Positions 34,814 to 43,693 of a stretch of DNA of 64,000 nucleotides are shown piece after piece. Origin of the DNA: Paenibacillus faecalis (lineage in GTDB: Bacteria > Bacillota > Bacilli > Paenibacillales > Paenibacillaceae); contig NZ_LT985747.1 in assembly GCF_900289175.1 (NCBI RefSeq), positions 4,029,920 through 4,093,919 on the forward strand, written 5' to 3'. The notes below the pieces were generated by a model, which was not told where the DNA came from, ran no database searches, and saw only the letters and a list, made by a program, of their open reading frames with translations. The position numbers and the translations under genes were made by a program. The first letter of the stretch is position 1. Each line of letters opens with the position of its first letter.

Positions 34814-35599
34814 ATGAGTATTACAGCTATGACATTCAACTTGCGTGTCGATGTTCCTGCAGACGGCGTTAACGCTTGGCCTTATCGTAAACACCGTGCC
34901 GCTGCTGTTATAACAGCCTCTTCTCCCGACATTGTGGGTACACAAGAAGGCACCTCCGCAATGCTGCAAGACCTTGATGAAGCGATGCCTGAGTATAAGC
35001 GCATCGGAAGCGGTCGTCTAGGTGAGGGGAACCATCCAGGTGATGAACACTGTGCCATCTATTACAAACATGCTGAACTAGCACTGTTAGAAGAGGGGCA
35101 ATTCTGGTTATCCGAAACGAGTAGTGTGCCTGGAAGCAAAAGCTGGGACAGCAGCCTTCCCCGCATCTGTACGTGGGCCCGGTTTCAGAAAAAGAACCAT
35201 GCAGAGATTGAATTTTATGTGTTGAACACACACTTTGACCATATCGGAGTAATCGCCAGACAAAAAAGTGCTCAGCTGATCCTGAAGCAGATCGATCAAT
35301 TTCGCCAAGGAAAACGGATACCCATCATTTTAATGGGGGATTTCAATGCTTCTCCTGACCAGCCCGAAATCAATATGCTTCGCCAACAGCTGCAGGATGT
35401 TTACACGACTCTAAGCGAGCCGGTCGGCAGCACATTCCATGATTTCAAGGGAGGCAATGAAGGCGACCCTATCGATTACATCTTTACTTCACAAGATGTC
35501 AGCCTAACTGAAGTCCGCATACATCGCAATCAGATCGACGGCGGCTATCCTTCAGACCACTATGCCCTTTCCGTCATTTTGAATCCGACAACTCCATAA
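34814..35599 (+). CDS. Endonuclease/exonuclease/phosphatase-family protein
   Basis: 261 residues covering one EEP fold with all hallmark motifs: MTFNLRVD at the start, GTQEGTS, LNTHFDH, MGDFNASP and the terminal SDHYALSV. Family members are Mg-dependent phosphodiesterases or phosphatases acting on nucleic acid, lipid or small substrates; this one lacks a signal peptide. ATG 34814 is preceded only by a weak GGGATG. It is monocistronic and divergent from the response regulator gene. Confidence 0.85.
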   Translation: MSITAMTFNLRVDVPADGVNAWPYRKHRAAAVITASSPDIVGTQEGTSAMLQDLDEAMPEYKRIGSGRLGEGNHPGDEHCAIYYKHAELALLEEGQFWLSETSSVPGSKSWDSSLPRICTWARFQKKNHAEIEFYVLNTHFDHIGVIARQKSAQLILKQIDQFRQGKRIPIILMGDFNASPDQPEINMLRQQLQDVYTTLSEPVGSTFHDFKGGNEGDPIDYIFTSQDVSLTEVRIHRNQIDGGYPSDHYALSVILNPTTP

Positions 35600-35768
35600 A
35601 ACAGCAGGGGGTTCAATGCTTCACATGAAGAAGCTTATCTGCTCCAAATGATCGGCTATTCGCTGCATCAGCTGGGGCAGACAAGCTTCTTTCTCTATCC
35701 TAGTTATCCGAGCCAACTGCATTTCTCATCATTCGACTGCAATCCTCAACATATTGAGGCAACATAAT

Positions 35769-35780
35769 GCAAACGTTTGA
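35769..35780. promoter_or_regulatory. LacI-type operator (GCAAACGTTTGA)
   Basis: A perfect CAAACGTTTG palindrome, the form bound by LacI/GalR-family proteins, repeated upstream of the phosphorylase gene. No gene start is nearby on either strand, so its target is unclear. Confidence 0.55.
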
Positions 35781-36252
35781 TCTTTTCAACTGTATACGAA
35801 GACATAAAAAGAATATAATTTGGATTTCCAGTAATAAACAAGAAAATGTAATTTTATGTATCCGCTTTCTTATCCGTTTTTCTATCATCTGAATCGACGC
35901 TTTGTTAAATCGTTTGCACAAGTTCATTTAACGCGATTTTTTGCTTTTATACAATGATATTCCGTGAATTTCTCTGTTTTTCTAATGCTGTCTGCATTTT
36001 TTGAAAGCTTTAGCAATATATGCTTCTGCTGTGATCGATATATGTTTACAAGGTCTGATTTTAGAGATAAGATATCAGTGTGAAACCGTTTAAAAGGTGC
36101 TGGTTTTTAACATTTTTACTAAGAAAATATCAATGATTTAATATTTTTTAAAAAGAAGAAACGGCTTGGCCATCTTCACAAAGACGAACACGTTTCTAAT
36201 CAGTGATACTTATAGTTGATTCGACAACATTCGTTATAATCACTAAATTAAA

Positions 36253-36264
36253 GCAAACGGTTCC
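36253..36264. promoter_or_regulatory. Half-degenerate LacI-type operator before the regulator gene
   Basis: GCAAACGGTTCC sits just before the ribosome binding site of the LacI-family gene, which suggests autoregulation (or catabolite control through CcpA, whose sites look similar). Confidence 0.5.
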
Positions 36265-36277
36265 ACTGGAGGTTTTT

Positions 36278-37309
36278 ATGTCTGTAACGATAAAAGATGT
36301 AGCAAAAAAAGCCGGCGTATCCCCCTCCACCGTATCCAGGGTGATCTCCAATCATCCCAGGATCAGCAGTGAAACTTCACGCAAAGTCAAGCGGATCATG
36401 GAAGAACTAGGATATCACCCTAATATCATGGCTAAGAGTCTTGTTTCTAAAACAACCGAAAGCATCTGTGTCATTCTTCCAAAGCCAGCTGAAGAGTTAT
36501 TCCTTAACCTGTTCTTTATGGAGTTAATCCGGGGGATTGTTACCCAGGCAAACCGTTCAGGGTATGACGTGCTTATCAGTTCAGGCGGTAACGAGCAAGA
36601 AGAAGTAGAAGCGGTATCGCGCCTGCTCCACGGACGCCGCGTTGACGGAGCAATTTTGTTGTATTCGCGGCAGGAAGATCCTGTGGTGGAGTTTCTAAAA
36701 ACGAACAATTACCCTTTCGTCCTTGTCGGTAGAAGCGATAAGTATCCCGACCTGTTGTCCGTAGATACCGACAACGTTCAGGCGGCATACGATGCGACCA
36801 AGCATCTCATTTCCTTAGGGCATGAACGAATCGGTTTTGTCAGCGGTCCGCCGAATCTGATCGTATCGCAAGATCGTATGAAAGGATACGCCAAAGCACT
36901 GAAAGATTCCGGACTTGAAATGCGCAAGGAATGGATTGTGGAAGGTGAGTTTTTGCAGGACAGCGGTTATCGTGCCATGTCCTTCTTTATGAATTTGCCG
37001 GAACGTCCCACTGCCCTTGTTATTGTTGATGATATTGTATCGTTTGGAGTGCTTCGCGGCTTGCACGAATTAGGTTACAAAGTACCTGAAGATGTATCGA
37101 TCATCAGCTTTAACAATATTTCAATTACTGAATTATCAACACCGCCGCTTAGCAGTGTAGATATCGGCATTTACAATCTGGGGTATACCGCCTCACAGGC
37201 ACTCATTCAGAGCATCCGTCATGATGGCGAAACCGTGCTGCCGAATCGTTATATCATTCCGCACCGGTTAATGATTCGTGAGTCTTCTATGTATTCCAGA
37301 TCCAAGTGA
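36278..37309 (+). CDS. LacI-family transcriptional regulator of maltose use
   Basis: 343 residues from ATG 36278 (TGGAGG at good spacing). The N-terminal HTH is textbook LacI: SVTIKDVAKKAGVSPSTVSRVI, with hinge helix and HPNIMAKSL following. The periplasmic-binding-like core includes DGAILLYSRQED, HERIGFVSGP and EDVSIISFNN. It is followed directly by the maltose phosphorylase gene. MalR-like control of maltodextrin genes is the likely role. Ligand not determined. Confidence 0.88.
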   Translation: MSVTIKDVAKKAGVSPSTVSRVISNHPRISSETSRKVKRIMEELGYHPNIMAKSLVSKTTESICVILPKPAEELFLNLFFMELIRGIVTQANRSGYDVLISSGGNEQEEVEAVSRLLHGRRVDGAILLYSRQEDPVVEFLKTNNYPFVLVGRSDKYPDLLSVDTDNVQAAYDATKHLISLGHERIGFVSGPPNLIVSQDRMKGYAKALKDSGLEMRKEWIVEGEFLQDSGYRAMSFFMNLPERPTALVIVDDIVSFGVLRGLHELGYKVPEDVSIISFNNISITELSTPPLSSVDIGIYNLGYTASQALIQSIRHDGETVLPNRYIIPHRLMIRESSMYSRSK

Positions 37310-37423
37310 TGTACGGAGCAGAAGTGGGAGGCTAAGTATAAGTAAAGTAGCTAAAGCTTGTACTTTCTAAAATTGAAAATAAAAGAAGCATATCATGTGC
37401 TTCCTTTATTTTTTGATTGCTAT

Positions 37424-37435
37424 TCAAACGTTTGC
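37424..37435. promoter_or_regulatory. LacI-type operator before the phosphorylase gene
   Basis: TCAAACGTTTGC contains the perfect CAAACGTTTG palindrome and lies 145 bases before the phosphorylase start, close to the likely promoter. Confidence 0.65.
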
Positions 37436-37579
37436 ACAGTATGTCCGTCTGTTCCCTTTTGTTTTCCCGCCTGAAAGAATGTGAATATAGCTGTAGCATG
37501 TCAATGCATATATTCATGTTCCGGAGGGAATAATTTATATATTTTTTCCAGAATTATGTTTATAAAGGAGCCGGTAGAT

Positions 37580-39883
37580 GTGAAAGAATATTTAAAACTT
37601 GATGAATGGTCGATTATTGAAGAAGGATTCGATCCGGACAACCATGAGATTTCAGAAAGTATTTTTAGTATAGGCAATGGTTTTATGGGGCAGCGCGCTA
37701 ACTTTGAGGAACAGTACAGCGGCCCTTCTCTGCAAGGAAGTTACATGGCCGGTGTTTACTATCCTGACAAAACACGTGTCGGCTGGTGGAAGAACGGATA
37801 CCCTGACTATTTTGCAAAAGTACTGAACAGCACCAATTGGATCGGTATTGATGTTGATGTTGACGGTACTGCACTGGATTTGGCGAAGTGTACAGTGAAC
37901 AATTTCAAGCGTGTCCTCAATATGAAAGAAGGCTATCTGTCGCGCAGCTTTACAGCGGTTATGGAAGATGGAAAAGAGCTGAAAATCGAAGCCGTTCGTT
38001 TTGTCAGCATTGCACGCCATGAAATTGGAAGCATTCGATACGCTGTAACCCCGCTTAATTTCTCAGGGCAGCTCACCTTTACACCGTACCTTGACGGCGA
38101 TGTGAAGAATAAAGACTCTAACTACGATGAGAAGTTTTGGCTCGAAGTGTTCAAGGAAGCGGGCCAAGGGACAGCAGCACTGACGATCAAAACCAAAAAA
38201 CTGGACTTTCATGTTACCTCTGCCATGTTCTACGAGATCGAAAAAAATGGCGAGAAAGTGAAGCTGGACGTTGAAGTCATTGAACGGGAAAAATTCGCAG
38301 GAAATCGCGTAACCGTTCAAGCCAATACCGGAGAGGAAGTTACACTGTATAAATACGTTGCAAATGTCACTTCTCGCGACCACGCTCCTGAACGACTCGT
38401 TGAAACGGCCCGTGATATTTTGAATACAGCCGTACAGTTGGGATTCGATAAGCTGCTTAGCGAGCAGGCAGCTGCTTGGGGCGAAAAATGGAAAGAGAGT
38501 GACATCGTTATCGAAGGTGACATCTCGGCACAGCAAGCGATCCGTTTTAATATTTTCCAACTGAATCAAACTTACAGCGGGGAAGATGATCGACTGAACA
38601 TCGGACCTAAAGGATTCACAGGCGAAAAATACGGCGGCAGCACTTACTGGGATACCGAAGCCTACTGCTTGCCGTTCTACTTGAGCACGGCCGACTCCAG
38701 CATCGCCCGCAACCTGCTGATTTACCGTTACAAGCATTTGGAGAAGGCAAAGGAAAATGCGAAAAAGCTCGGCTTTACCAAAGGCGCATTGTATCCAATG
38801 GTAACGATGAACGGCGAGGAATGCCATAACGAGTGGGAAATTACGTTTGAAGAAATCCACCGGAACGGAGCTATTGCATATGCGATCTACAACTATGTGA
38901 ATTACACCGGTGACTATACTTATCTTGGCCAATACGGTCTTGAAGTGCTCGTTGAAATTTCCCGTTTCTGGGAAGAGCGCGTCAACTATGTCCCTGCTAA
39001 AGATCAGTACGTGATGCTTGGCGTAACCGGACCAAATGAATATGAGAACAACGTAAACAACAACTGGTACACGAACCGCATCGCTTGCTGGACAATGGAA
39101 TACACGATGGATGTGCTGAATTATCTGGAGCAGAACGAGCCTAAACGGTATACCGAGCTTGTGAGCAAGCTGAATCTGCAAGAAGAAGAACCAGCCAAAT
39201 GGCAAGACATTATTAACAAAATGTACTATCCGATGGATGAAGAACGCGGCATTTTCCTGCAACAGGACGGCTTCCTTGATAAAGAGCTTGTCCCGGTTAA
39301 GGATTTAGATCCAAAGCACCTTCCACTCAACCAAAACTGGTCATGGGATCGGATCTTGCGCTCTGTTTATATTAAACAAGCTGACGTACTGCAAGGATTG
39401 TTCTTCCTAAGCGACCACTTTGATCTAGAAACCAAAAAACGCAACTTTGATTTCTATGAGCCGTTCACAGTGCATGAGTCCTCTCTTTCTCCTTGTGTAC
39501 ATTCCATCCTCGCTTGCGAACTGGGATACCAGGAAAAAGCGTATGAAATGTACCTTCGGACCGCGCGCCTTGACCTGGATAACTACAACAATGATACCGA
39601 GGACGGCTGCCATACAACAAGCATGGCCGGCACTTGGATGTCTGTAGTCCTTGGCTTCGGCGGTCTGCGTGTCAAAGATGGCGTATTGCACCTGAAACCG
39701 TTCGTACCGGGCCACTGGACAGCCTTCTCCTTCAAGGTTATGTTCCGCGGTTCCCGCTTGAAAGTTAACGTAACCGATAAGGAAATTATCGTCTTGAACG
39801 AGACCGATACCCCGGCTGCGATCAACCTGAACGGTAAAGATCATACGATTAACGGTATGGGTGAAGTAAAAGTCGCCAGATAG
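37580..39883 (+). CDS. GH65 maltose phosphorylase-type enzyme
   Basis: 767 residues from GTG 37580, with AAAGGAG 9 bases upstream; longer starts lack a site. GH65 order: N-terminal beta-sandwich, linker helices and (alpha/alpha)6 barrel from about residue 310. Family landmarks are GFMGQRANFEE, YWDTEAYCLPFYL, the catalytic-acid motif VTGPNEYENN, the phosphate-site histidine/serine region near HESSLSPCVHS and GCHTTSMAGTW. It splits maltose with phosphate into beta-glucose-1-phosphate and glucose in the cytosol; trehalose or kojibiose phosphorylase are alternatives. It works with the GH13 enzyme at 23 kb. Confidence 0.9.
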   Translation: MKEYLKLDEWSIIEEGFDPDNHEISESIFSIGNGFMGQRANFEEQYSGPSLQGSYMAGVYYPDKTRVGWWKNGYPDYFAKVLNSTNWIGIDVDVDGTALDLAKCTVNNFKRVLNMKEGYLSRSFTAVMEDGKELKIEAVRFVSIARHEIGSIRYAVTPLNFSGQLTFTPYLDGDVKNKDSNYDEKFWLEVFKEAGQGTAALTIKTKKLDFHVTSAMFYEIEKNGEKVKLDVEVIEREKFAGNRVTVQANTGEEVTLYKYVANVTSRDHAPERLVETARDILNTAVQLGFDKLLSEQAAAWGEKWKESDIVIEGDISAQQAIRFNIFQLNQTYSGEDDRLNIGPKGFTGEKYGGSTYWDTEAYCLPFYLSTADSSIARNLLIYRYKHLEKAKENAKKLGFTKGALYPMVTMNGEECHNEWEITFEEIHRNGAIAYAIYNYVNYTGDYTYLGQYGLEVLVEISRFWEERVNYVPAKDQYVMLGVTGPNEYENNVNNNWYTNRIACWTMEYTMDVLNYLEQNEPKRYTELVSKLNLQEEEPAKWQDIINKMYYPMDEERGIFLQQDGFLDKELVPVKDLDPKHLPLNQNWSWDRILRSVYIKQADVLQGLFFLSDHFDLETKKRNFDFYEPFTVHESSLSPCVHSILACELGYQEKAYEMYLRTARLDLDNYNNDTEDGCHTTSMAGTWMSVVLGFGGLRVKDGVLHLKPFVPGHWTAFSFKVMFRGSRLKVNVTDKEIIVLNETDTPAAINLNGKDHTINGMGEVKVAR

Positions 39884-39915
39884 TCTGATTCCTGCACGAC
39901 TCTGGCATATAATCC

Positions 39916-39962
39916 AAGGGATGTCTCCAAAGGTCGATTGACCTGTGAAGACATCCCTTTTT
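39916..39962 (+). terminator. Intrinsic terminator of the phosphorylase gene
   Basis: An 11-bp stem AAGGGATGTCT/AGACATCCCTT with an internal AGGTC/GACCT stem, followed by TTTTTCT. Confidence 0.8.
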
Positions 39963-40332
39963 CTGTTGAGAGATGCCGCTTGTTGTATTATAAAGATGAG
40001 GGAGTCGGTGGCTAGCCTTTAACACATGACCTTCCCGTAATGATGAAGAGTATTCTGCTATCTCCTGACAATATAAACATTGTAATATCATCCCTTTTGT
40101 AGCGGTTCAATTTTAAAAAAGACGTAAGAAAACGAAGATAACAAAAAACAGGTCAATCATGGAGGTATCTGACCATAATCGCCCTGCTCGACGTAATGCT
40201 ACTTGCGATAAATTAATTTTCCAGACGTTCTATACGCACATCAAAATTAGTGAATACTTCCTACAAGTAGAACAAAAGTTATGTTGGTAATGATAAAGTA
40301 AAGGTTTATTCGGCACTGGACAGCCCTACTAC
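39963..40332. other. Gene-free stretch, nothing recognised
   Basis: About 370 bases without a convincing ORF, hairpin or repeat. It separates the phosphorylase terminator from the toxin/immunity cassette and may be remnant sequence from insertion of that cassette. Confidence 0.5.
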
Positions 40333-40698
40333 TTATACAATTTTAAACTTTCGTTTAATTTCATCTAATCGAGATTCAACTATATCCTTATCATCAGAAT
40401 GCCGTAACAAATATGCTTCACTTGCTTTTTTGAGATAAACATAAAAAGCAGGGTAGTCCAATACGATGGTCACATCTTCATCAACTGCTGGACGGTCAAA
40501 AAAATAGCAAACTCCATCTTCTCCGAAGTACCCTTCTTCCCACTCTTCTAGTTCACCTGCAAACAAACACCAGATATGCTCATTACCAAACCCCTGCCCG
40601 TTACAATACTTTTCCAACGCTTTAATAAAGTTCCCATCTCCAATAGCAAAATAATAAAGATCCATTAGCTTATTTTCAGAAATATTTTTATTTGACAT
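40333..40698 (-). CDS. CdiI-type immunity protein for the EndoU toxin
   Basis: 121 residues, acidic, with a helical start and a beta segment EGYFGEDGVCYFFDRP that resembles ribonuclease-toxin immunity proteins (CdiI type) paired with EndoU domains. It lies 12 bases downstream of the toxin gene on the same strand. ATG 40698 follows GGGAGG. Its role would be to bind and block the nuclease domain. Assignment rests on resemblance and position. Confidence 0.72.
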   Translation of the reverse strand: MSNKNISENKLMDLYYFAIGDGNFIKALEKYCNGQGFGNEHIWCLFAGELEEWEEGYFGEDGVCYFFDRPAVDEDVTIVLDYPAFYVYLKKASEAYLLRHSDDKDIVESRLDEIKRKFKIV

Positions 40699-40710
40699 AC
40701 GGTTGCCTCC

Positions 40711-41868
40711 CTACTTTCCCTCAAATGAAGGATGAAAATTTGTGATGTTCCCACTATCATCAAGATATCCCGTAAATCTAAGTCCATTAGATGAATATCC
40801 AATCACTAATCTCCCATTAATCACACCATTCTCCATAGCTTCTTTCCCCCATACGATCATTTGTTCATTTGAAATTACATTAGGATCATAGACTGTTTTT
40901 GGTTGAGGGATATTTTTATATTGGTCAGGCACTACCTTCAATTCCCTGTCTAGCGCGGGAAGTCTATACTCTATTTCATAAACCCCAGTAACTGTAGGAT
41001 GTGGAGTTCTTAAGACAATGACATCATCCAGCTTCCAGCCTTGATCCGTCAGAATTTTTTCAAAGTTTTCTAAACTATGGCCTCCGACAACACCTTTATT
41101 CCCTTTTCTAACTATCCCTTGTGCATTTATCATATGATCGGCAAAGTTATCAACATACTCGAAATTATTCTTAATTACTGGTACACCATCACCCTCCCCC
41201 TCATCCTTCTTAGGAGGCCCATCTCCGTCACCGTTCTTCTTGACTCCAACCCTACCGAGAATGTACCCTCCTGCGAGCATGGCCCCCTGCTCTCCCAAAT
41301 AGTTTGCCGTACCGCCGGATTCATTGATTTTCTCATTAAATTCTTCTCGGGTTTTGTCATCAACCATCATTTTGGCTCCCCAAACGCCTGTGTCGATGAC
41401 TTCCTCCACCGTTCCGATTGTAGCATTGTAGGCCATTTGTCCCAACGTTCCTAACGGATCCTCATACAGCGCTTTTCCAGTATCCACGATGGACTCCCCT
41501 AAGTTTATCGCTCCAGCTTTTATCCCTTCCCCAAAATCTTCAAGGTGATCTTGCCATGTTTTCGGCTCCTCATCACTAGAACTAACAGGGATGATGGGAT
41601 GCATCTCTCCGTCAAACAGTAAAAACCTGCCGGCAATGTTCTTTAATTCCCCGCTAATGGAATTCATCAGTTCAATCGTCAACGTCATCTCTTTATTCGC
41701 TCTCTGAAAATCCTCAAAGAACCGCTGCCGGGTCGTTCCCTCCCATACCAGCATGGTGTTAATTTGCGAATTCAACGAGCCAACCATCCACTCTAATTGG
41801 ATGGATGCTTGTTCAAATTGATCTGCCACTTTGAACAACAGCTGGGGAAGAACAAGAATCCTGGACAT
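40711..41868 (-). CDS. WXG/LXG-type toxin with C-terminal EndoU-like nuclease
   Basis: 385 residues. Residues 1-225 closely match the toxin at 13785-15011 (same start MSRILVLPQ, WEG at 42-44, the QDHLEDFGEGIK-type linker and the KKDEG junction). The C-terminal domain (about 240-385) has the EndoU/CdiA-CT pattern: VVGGHSLENF (His264), PHPTVTGVYEIEY, KTVYDPNVISNEQM (324-337) and GLRFTGYLDDSGNI. EndoU toxins cleave RNA in rival cells. ATG 41868 follows GGAGAGG. No type VII secretion genes are in the window. Confidence 0.82.
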   Translation of the reverse strand: MSRILVLPQLLFKVADQFEQASIQLEWMVGSLNSQINTMLVWEGTTRQRFFEDFQRANKEMTLTIELMNSISGELKNIAGRFLLFDGEMHPIIPVSSSDEEPKTWQDHLEDFGEGIKAGAINLGESIVDTGKALYEDPLGTLGQMAYNATIGTVEEVIDTGVWGAKMMVDDKTREEFNEKINESGGTANYLGEQGAMLAGGYILGRVGVKKNGDGDGPPKKDEGEGDGVPVIKNNFEYVDNFADHMINAQGIVRKGNKGVVGGHSLENFEKILTDQGWKLDDVIVLRTPHPTVTGVYEIEYRLPALDRELKVVPDQYKNIPQPKTVYDPNVISNEQMIVWGKEAMENGVINGRLVIGYSSNGLRFTGYLDDSGNITNFHPSFEGK

Positions 41869-42000
41869 AAACTACTAACCTCTCCATAATGTACTATACC
41901 GATTCTAATACTTTACAAATTAATGAAAAAGGTTCCAAAGTCCTTCACCCTAAATCCCCATACCCCGTTGTTATACGTAACTCAGTTCATTTCCCAATAA

Positions 42001-42035
42001 AAATAGCTGTCGAACTTATGAAGCAGCTCGACAGC
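42001..42035 (-). terminator. Intrinsic terminator of the EAL gene
   Basis: An 8-bp stem GCTGTCGA/TCGACAGC with a 14-base loop, followed on the minus strand by TATTTTTATT. Confidence 0.7.
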
Positions 42036-42096
42036 ATGACAAATAAAGAGTCTTTCCTCATTGATATTCTTTTGCAAAATAGATTAAATAGATTAC

Positions 42097-43158
42097 TTAA
42101 GCAGATCCTAACGAGCAGCGTAATAAGCTCTCCTTACAATCGCTCGCCGGACGGCTGGCAGGCTTTCCGAATAAATATCCCTGGGCCAATTCAATGCCGA
42201 TTTCACAGCAATGCTCGAATTCTTCTAGCCGCTCAATGCCTTCAGCCAGCACTTTAGCTCCAAATTCACGAGCGGTGTTCACAATTTTCAGCAATTGTTT
42301 CTGCGATGCTGTATTCACATCACAGTGGTCAATAAGACTGCGGTCGATTTTTACATAATCCGGCTGCAACCGAACCATCTGTTCAAGCGTGGAATATCCG
42401 GCTCCGACATCATCCATCGCTACGGAGATTCCGTTTCGCCGATACACTTCAAAAATAGACTGAAGATGCTTTACATCATCTATAGGCTCTGTCTCCACTA
42501 CCTCAAACACAAAATCGGTCGGTTCAAGCGATAGCCGTTCAATCGTTTCAAAGGTATGACTTAAACAAAATTCAGGATTATATATGGAAGAAGGCAAAAA
42601 GTTTACAAAACGCTTCACGCCCTTTGGCAGCCAATGAGCGCTCGTCTCTATAGCAGATATTCTGGCCGCTCGATCCAGGAAAGAATGAAGCCCTGTCTTG
42701 CGAGCCGCTTCAAACAGCTCAGAGGGCTGAAAGGGTATCCCCTTTTCGCTTGGACGCAGCAAAAACTCATAAGCGACAACACGCTTGGAACAATCTACAA
42801 TCGGCTGCATAAAACTCGTAAACTGCTTCTCCAAAATAATGCTGACAACATCATACTGCTGCATATGTTTATCAAATTGTTGCAGAGATATCCATGGATG
42901 CTGACAATCTCCTGCGCTTGTTCCCATTACATTGAATTTCAATTGTTGCCTGATGCTCAAAGGAAGTTCTTGCATAAGCTGCATTAAGGAGAGTAAGTTG
43001 TCACAGTTACTGTAATAAACAGCACAGCCTTCCGATGTCTCCTCTACTGTACAGCCTTTTTCGCGGAACAGCAAAACCAGCTCGGGCAATACCGGGCTTA
43101 AATGGATCATTCCCTGGTCCTCAATCGGTTCGATGGTGCTGCAGTTATTGCAAAACAT
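42097..43158 (-). CDS. EAL-domain c-di-GMP phosphodiesterase with N-terminal Cys-rich domain
   Basis: 353 residues from ATG 43158 (AGGAGG 6 bases upstream). The N terminus begins MFCNNCSTIEP, a possible metal site, followed by a 100-residue unknown domain. The EAL domain (about 115-345) keeps the key positions: Glu in AYEFLLRP, Asn in NFLPSS, Asp-Asp in MDDVGAGYS, Lys in KIDRSL, Glu in LAEGIE and Gln in QGYLFGKP. It is therefore probably active and degrades c-di-GMP in the cytosol. It may oppose the GGDEF protein at 61.2 kb. Confidence 0.85.
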   Translation of the reverse strand: MFCNNCSTIEPIEDQGMIHLSPVLPELVLLFREKGCTVEETSEGCAVYYSNCDNLLSLMQLMQELPLSIRQQLKFNVMGTSAGDCQHPWISLQQFDKHMQQYDVVSIILEKQFTSFMQPIVDCSKRVVAYEFLLRPSEKGIPFQPSELFEAARKTGLHSFLDRAARISAIETSAHWLPKGVKRFVNFLPSSIYNPEFCLSHTFETIERLSLEPTDFVFEVVETEPIDDVKHLQSIFEVYRRNGISVAMDDVGAGYSTLEQMVRLQPDYVKIDRSLIDHCDVNTASQKQLLKIVNTAREFGAKVLAEGIERLEEFEHCCEIGIELAQGYLFGKPASRPASDCKESLLRCSLGSA

Positions 43159-43373
43159 GTTCGTCCTCCTCAGCAAGCTGACTCACTATACTTCTTATCG
43201 GTTAAAAGGTGGAAAAACTTTTGTCGTTATCCACATTTTTTTATGATAAAACCGTGTTTTAAGCTGAAGTATAGATCTGCCAGTCGTCGTCATCCGATAT
43301 CTCTTTACTGGACAGATATGAAACGCCGGACTATAATACATGTAATTAATGATAAAGTATATGAACAAACTTC

Positions 43374-43472
43374 ATAGTAACCGGGGTGCTGGGATTGGCC
43401 GGCTGAGAGTGTATGCCTAAACATACTGACCCTTTAAACCTGATCTGGGTAATGCCAGCGTAGGAAAGTGTA
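43374..43472 (+). promoter_or_regulatory. TPP riboswitch (THI element)
   Basis: All conserved pieces are present in order: CGGGGTGC, GGCTGAGAGTG, GACCCTTTAAACCTGATCTGGGTAATGCCAGCGTAGGAAAG (shown here in parts by position only; the core lies at 43381-43471). A terminator hairpin follows at 43514. Binding of thiamine pyrophosphate should switch off the downstream transport operon. Confidence 0.95.
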
Positions 43473-43513
43473 TGAGAGCGGTCTCTTGATCGCCGCCAAA
43501 CTTTGCGCTAGTG

Positions 43514-43539
43514 CGCCCCGATTATCGGGGCGTTTTTTT
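43514..43539 (+). terminator. Riboswitch-controlled terminator
   Basis: CGCCCCGA pairs with TCGGGGCG around a 3-base loop and is followed by seven T; between the TPP aptamer and the first gene. Confidence 0.88.
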
Positions 43540-43693
43540 GTGATTAGGAGCAGTAAAGGCCTCGTTATCTTGTTAACAGGATGACTTCGTAGTTGCGAAA
43601 TACGGTAAAAAAGGCCCTTTGCTTCTAAAATCGACAAACCATTCTCCCAGCCTTTCTATTGTATGAAGTATATGTTCGAAAGGAGAGAAACCA

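Larger units (their letters stand above)
35600..36277. other. Gene-free stretch with regulatory palindromes
   Basis: About 680 AT-rich bases between the EEP gene and the LacI-type regulator. I see no convincing gene; a 75-codon minus-strand frame has poor composition and no ribosome site. The stretch carries LacI-type operator sequences (35769, 36082 and 36253). Confidence 0.6.

Noticed and set aside
35700..35927. 75-codon minus-strand frame
   Set aside because: Very basic/Cys-rich, no ribosome site, and crosses the LacI-type palindrome.
38063..39262. 399-codon minus-strand frame opposite the GH65 gene
   Set aside because: It lies wholly antisense to a well-supported enzyme gene, has Phe/Cys/His-rich composition and no ribosome site; it is a by-product of codon bias.
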